From HXMU1420-2 sp040830545 (GTDB lineage: Bacteria; Pseudomonadota; Alphaproteobacteria; Rhodobacterales; Rhodobacteraceae): 8,441 nucleotides of DNA. The translations under genes and the position numbers were made by a program. Each line of letters opens with the position of its first letter. Within the stretch, counting starts at the first letter, position 1. The stretch covers positions 1 to 8,441 of the forward strand of contig JBFOMB010000026.1 in NCBI GenBank assembly GCA_040830545.1. Direction: 5' to 3'. This document shows positions 5,528 through 8,441 of the stretch, in pieces. Below the pieces are notes generated by a model, which saw only the letters and a program-made list of their open reading frames with translations, ran no database searches and had not been told where the DNA came from.

Positions 5528-5974
5528 ATGGAACGCACGCCCTACCAGATCATGGAAACCTACCTGCTGGACGTCGGCGCACAGGGAAAAACCGACCTCA
5601 TCCCCGAACTGGCCCACGCGGATATGGTGGACGAAGCCAACCGCGCCTTTGGCGGACCACCAGGTCGCGACGGCCTGGTCGCCCACGTCAAAGGGTTTCG
5701 TCGTGCTTTTGATGACCTGTCGATATCGGTCAATCGGATCATCGCAAGCGAGGACGAGGTGATGGCCTGGTGGACCTTCAAGGGCCGCCACGTTCGTCCC
5801 TGGCTGGGGCGCGCGGCGCGAAACGGACCTCTGACTGGCACGGTGTTCAGTTTCTTCACGTTGGACGCCGGCCGTATTCGCCGGTATCGCCTGTGGCTGT
5901 GCGCCGAATTTGACCCGCCGGTTGTCTACGACAGCTCAAAGCCACTGAACACGCAAGGGTTGGATTTGGCGTAG
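5528..5974 (+). CDS. SnoaL-like / NTF2-fold protein
   Basis: The 148-residue protein has the size and pattern of the SnoaL-like polyketide cyclase/ester cyclase group of the NTF2 fold. The segment GPPGRDGLVAHVKGFRRAF (43-61), followed by DDLSISVNRIIASEDEVMAWW (62-82) and later GTVFSFFTLDAGRIRRYRLW (104-123), matches the usual order of helix, paired strands and final sheet strands. Members may isomerise, hydrolyse or simply bind small molecules, and I cannot assign a substrate. The start ATG at 5528 has AGGG 7 bases upstream. There is no signal peptide or membrane segment. It is divergent from rplK and convergent with tRNA-Trp, in the place where secE and nusG normally lie, and has no evident functional tie to either. 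Confidence 0.8.
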   Translation: MERTPYQIMETYLLDVGAQGKTDLIPELAHADMVDEANRAFGGPPGRDGLVAHVKGFRRAFDDLSISVNRIIASEDEVMAWWTFKGRHVRPWLGRAARNGPLTGTVFSFFTLDAGRIRRYRLWLCAEFDPPVVYDSSKPLNTQGLDLA

Positions 5975-6054
5975 CGATCATTGCTTCCGAACGGATCGAC
6001 GTCTCAAACCCGAGAACCGCTCAAATCGTTGCGTAACTGCTACTGAAAGTGTTT

Positions 6055-6130
6055 TGGCAGGGGCAGCAGGGTTCGAACCCGCGACCTACGGTTTTGGAGA
6101 CCGTCGCTCTACCAACTGAGCTATACCCCT
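6055..6130 (-). tRNA. tRNA-Trp (anticodon CCA)
   Basis: A complete 76-base cloverleaf: acceptor AGGGGTA/TGCCCCT, D arm GCTC/GAGC, anticodon stem ACGGT/ACCGT with loop CTCCAAA, T arm GCGGG-TTCGAAC-CCTGC, discriminator G and encoded CCA (6055-6057). The anticodon CCA reads UGG, tryptophan. In proteobacteria this tRNA commonly lies between tuf and secE; here a two-gene insert separates it from tuf and a plus-strand gene lies on its other side. I see no T-run terminator downstream. Confidence 0.98.
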
Positions 6131-6141
6131 AGAGTGCCGCT

Positions 6142-6170
6142 GAAATAGGCCAGTCCGCGCGCGGTCGCAA
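6142..6170 (-). promoter_or_regulatory. Promoter for tRNA-Trp
   Basis: TTGCGA (6165-6170) and TATTTC (6142-6147) are separated by exactly 17 bases. The -10 ends 11 bases before the mature tRNA 5' end, leaving a very short leader. The tRNA therefore does not depend on transcription from tuf or the inserted genes. Confidence 0.6.
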
Positions 6171-6192
6171 GAGGCATTTTTCATCGCAGTGT

Positions 6193-6954
6193 TCACACGG
6201 CTGCGGGGGCTCGCCCATTCCAATGAGACAACATCAACGCTGCAAATGCAGGAGACTTGTGATCAGCGTCCGAAGCAGCCTGTGCGTTGTCGATGGCATA
6301 CTCGGGACTCGTCAACACACCCTGCACGATGGTCTCCTCGGGTTGGCGGACCAGATTGACATTCACCGCCAGCGCTTCGCGTTCCAGCGCGCACCATATC
6401 CATTCCCGATCTTCGGCAGTGGTGCCGATGGCCGCGGGGAACTGCGCCACAAAATAGGCCAAACCCGGATTGCTCGTGATCCCGTCAGTCAAAAAGGGCG
6501 TTGTTACAAACGATACCTTCGCCCCGAAGTCCCGCGCGAAAATCGCGGCAATCCTGAATGTACGTGACGACATCAGAAAACTGCGCGCTGATATGGCCAA
6601 TGCAGCGCGGCTTTGCCACATGCCCTCGCCCAATTGGCGTTGCAGGTGCGCCCCGAAAAAATCATAGCTGCGAATCCGACCGCCATAGAACAGAAACTCG
6701 TCCATATCCTGCGGTCCGATGGTGGTTCGACCCCGGTGGTTGATATCGGCAAACTCGGCCCGGGCGGCGTCGCTTCGCACCTCCATCTGGTCGTTGCGGA
6801 AAATCAGGTCGCGATAGGCTGGACCGCGTGCACCCCAGTACTCCACATCATAGCCCGACAAGTCCAGCAACCCGTCGCGTTCCGCATGCCGCACACTGCC
6901 CAGATGGCTGTCCCCCACAATGCACAGGCTGGGACGATCACCGGGCGAAGGCAT
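6193..6954 (-). CDS. SGNH-hydrolase-like protein paired with a GSCFA gene
   Basis: This 253-residue protein begins RPSLCIVGDSHLGSV, a block I of GDSH type with candidate nucleophile Ser16, and ends with DADHKSPAFAALML, where Asp229 and His232 form the DxxH of the SGNH triad. Those two motifs sit at the expected ends of an SGNH domain; the middle (about 30-210) is divergent and I cannot pick out blocks II and III with certainty. No signal peptide is seen, so cytoplasmic action is likely. ATG at 6952-6954 is taken as start; it lies 17 bases inside the end of the GSCFA gene, suggesting translational coupling, and a TTG directly before it is an alternative. Function is probably acyl-ester hydrolysis or transfer, perhaps on a glycan; substrate unknown. 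Confidence 0.72.
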   Translation of the reverse strand: MPSPGDRPSLCIVGDSHLGSVRHAERDGLLDLSGYDVEYWGARGPAYRDLIFRNDQMEVRSDAARAEFADINHRGRTTIGPQDMDEFLFYGGRIRSYDFFGAHLQRQLGEGMWQSRAALAISARSFLMSSRTFRIAAIFARDFGAKVSFVTTPFLTDGITSNPGLAYFVAQFPAAIGTTAEDREWIWCALEREALAVNVNLVRQPEETIVQGVLTSPEYAIDNAQAASDADHKSPAFAALMLSHWNGRAPAAV

Positions 6955-8029
6955 CAAGCATCACTTCTTCGCATTGCACCTCTGACTTCGCGGGTGGCGC
7001 GGGATCCAGCGTCGCATTGCGTTTCTTTCGCTTGGGCTTGCCAAAGGCACGGTTCTGTTCGGCAAAGAAATGCGACATCACCGTCTCCACCCCCGCCGGT
7101 TCGACATTGCGCATGTTGGGCGCAAAGAACATGCCGCGAAACACCGGATGCGTGATGATCTCGTAAGACGGGAAATAGTCGATCCAGTTGAAATCGTCGC
7201 TGAGTTGCCCGGCAGCGGACCGCAATACCGATTTGGAGTAAGATGTCGCTGTCAGAACATGTTTGCCCGAGGCGGTTGCCGTCAGCGGGACAGGCGACAC
7301 CGTCAAAAGAACGCGAATGCCCGGGTTGATCGCACGAAGGGCTTTGGCCGCCAGCCGGGTGTCGCGATAGACTTTGCGCGCGTTCGCGTTACCAAACACA
7401 TGCCTGTCCGCATCAAATGTACCGGCAATTGTGCCGGGGCACATCGCATATTCCAATTCCGTGTCAGCATTGGTCCAATGTTCGGTCAGCCCTAGGGTGA
7501 ACACGAACACATCGCAATGCTCAGCCGCGTTTCGGATCGCCCGATACGTCGCCTCCCGCGCGGCGGTGAACTCTGCAAGGTCCGTAAATCCGTCCGGTTC
7601 TATTGCGGGCCGCAGAGGGTCATAAATCCGGCCCTCCTTCTCCCAGAATTCGCTGGCATCCGGTCCTTCGCCATGGGACAGCCGCAGCCATTGGTGCAGC
7701 ATGGATGGTGTGTAGATGTTTCCGGTGCGAAAGCTGAAAATCCCGTAGCCATAGCGCGGCTTTTCGTCATCCGGAAAGAACGGCGGGGCCGGTTCGAAAT
7801 CGGTCCAGTTGTAATCATGTGCAGTTAGCGCCCGCCCGATATGCTGGGCGAAACAGGACCCTGCGGTCACCACCTTGTCCGATGGTTTGATCCGGAATTT
7901 CGGTGTCCACAAACCGGTCACCCGATGCGGCCCCGCATCCGCCACTGCCGGACGCCAATAGGCGGTTTCGGGCAGGTCCTCATATGGGTGCGCAGGCGCG
8001 GTTTGCGCCTCTGATTTGGGGTCGGTCAT
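6938..8029 (-). CDS. GSCFA-domain protein
   Basis: The 363-residue protein carries the family-naming motif in KVVTAGSCFAQHIGRAL (residues 53-69). Downstream are FTLGLTEHW (177-185), LLTVSPVPLTATA (241-253) and DYFPSYEI (284-291), all in the order typical of GSCFA proteins. The family is a branch of the SGNH hydrolases; its biochemical activity is poorly known, and members are often found near polysaccharide or glycan-modifying genes. There is no signal peptide. Residues 331-337 form a basic patch (KPKRKKR), followed by a low-complexity tail. The start ATG is at 8027-8029; the ribosome-binding sequence is poor (GAGG almost touching the ATG), so translation may be weak or the start slightly different. 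The SGNH-like gene overlaps its end by 17 bases, forming a two-gene unit between tuf and tRNA-Trp. Confidence 0.88.
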   Translation of the reverse strand: MTDPKSEAQTAPAHPYEDLPETAYWRPAVADAGPHRVTGLWTPKFRIKPSDKVVTAGSCFAQHIGRALTAHDYNWTDFEPAPPFFPDDEKPRYGYGIFSFRTGNIYTPSMLHQWLRLSHGEGPDASEFWEKEGRIYDPLRPAIEPDGFTDLAEFTAAREATYRAIRNAAEHCDVFVFTLGLTEHWTNADTELEYAMCPGTIAGTFDADRHVFGNANARKVYRDTRLAAKALRAINPGIRVLLTVSPVPLTATASGKHVLTATSYSKSVLRSAAGQLSDDFNWIDYFPSYEIITHPVFRGMFFAPNMRNVEPAGVETVMSHFFAEQNRAFGKPKRKKRNATLDPAPPAKSEVQCEEVMLDAFAR

Positions 8030-8180
8030 GCCTCAGCGCCCGTACGCTACGGTTGTTGTTGTTAGGCAAAGACCTAGCAAACCCGTAGAAACGGATCAAC
8101 GTTGCTGAAATGGGGGAGTTTATGAGGCGTTAAACGGGTGATGCATGTCAACCCAAGTCGAACGCTTTGTTTTTGGTGTG
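8030..8180 (-). other. Upstream region of the GSCFA gene
   Basis: No gene is seen. A perfect -35 hexamer TTGACA lies at 8146-8151 on the minus strand, but the only A/T-rich partner (around CATAAA) is 19-21 bases away, which is too far for a good promoter. A 13-base inverted repeat, CCGTA-CGC-TACGG, lies at 8040-8052, 11 bases before the GSCFA start codon, and could affect its translation. Confidence 0.3.
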
Positions 8181-8290
8181 GCACCGGCCCTTGTGGCCGG
8201 TGCGCGATGATCTGTGAGGTGTGGGCTCTCGTCGCTCTTACAGAGTGACTGCCGCCCACCGGTCGGAGTTTTCCGTAAGAAAACTCGACC
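8181..8290 (-). other. Three-hairpin 3' region of tuf
   Basis: Directly after the tuf stop, 8261-8290 folds as GGTCG-AGTTTTC paired with GAAAACT-c-CGACC, 12 pairs with one bulged C. Next, GTGGGC (8221-8226) pairs with GCCCAC (8254-8259), enclosing GTC-a-CTCT/AGAG-c-GAC. Last, GCACCGGCC (8181-8189) pairs with GGCCGGTGC (8195-8203), 9 bp. None has a T-run on the minus strand. They may protect the tuf mRNA 3' end, aid factor-dependent termination, or form a small RNA. Confidence 0.5.

Positions 8291-8441
<151 letters not shown>

Noticed and set aside
5326..6054. Possible secE or nusG hidden on the minus strand
   Set aside because: Minus-strand open frames here are antisense to the SnoaL-like gene and show neither a membrane segment of SecE type nor NusG motifs.
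8205..8290. A further tRNA or tRNA-like element after tuf
   Set aside because: The stems do not form a cloverleaf, and there is no GTTCGA-type T loop or CCA end.

Overview
The window looks like chromosomal DNA of an alphaproteobacterium, most likely a marine Rhodobacterales/Roseobacter-type organism. The ribosomal proteins and EF-Tu read as that group's versions, GC is high, and one short palindrome matches a dispersed repeat familiar from alphaproteobacterial genomes. The genus cannot be fixed from sequence alone.

The backbone is the conserved translation locus, read on the minus strand: the 3' end of tuf (8291-8441), tRNA-Trp(CCA) (6055-6130), rplK (4900-5325), rplA (4200-4898), rplJ (116-634) and the first codons of rplL (1-40). 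Signals around these genes are clear. tRNA-Trp has a promoter. rplK has a palindrome-rich leader. rplA ends in an intrinsic terminator. rplJ has a folded leader of the L10 autoregulatory type. tuf is followed by three hairpins.

The backbone is interrupted by other genes at three places. Between tuf and tRNA-Trp lies an overlapping pair, a GSCFA-domain protein and a small SGNH-hydrolase-like protein. Between tRNA-Trp and rplK, where secE and nusG normally sit, there is only a plus-strand SnoaL-like gene. Between rplA and rplJ there are a LicD-type protein and a TagD-like cytidylyltransferase, coupled by an ATGA overlap, and a convergent plus-strand GDSL hydrolase with 11 in-register RTX nonapeptides.

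As an inference, most inserted proteins (LicD, cytidylyltransferase, GSCFA, SGNH) fit modification of cell-surface glycans with phosphoalcohol or acyl groups, and the RTX-GDSL protein fits a secreted esterase. Nothing in the window proves that they work together. I found no CRISPR array, insertion sequence, phage gene or defence system. The most notable features are the broken synteny (no secE/nusG, rplKA split from rplJL) and the dense RNA structures on the ribosomal-protein transcripts.
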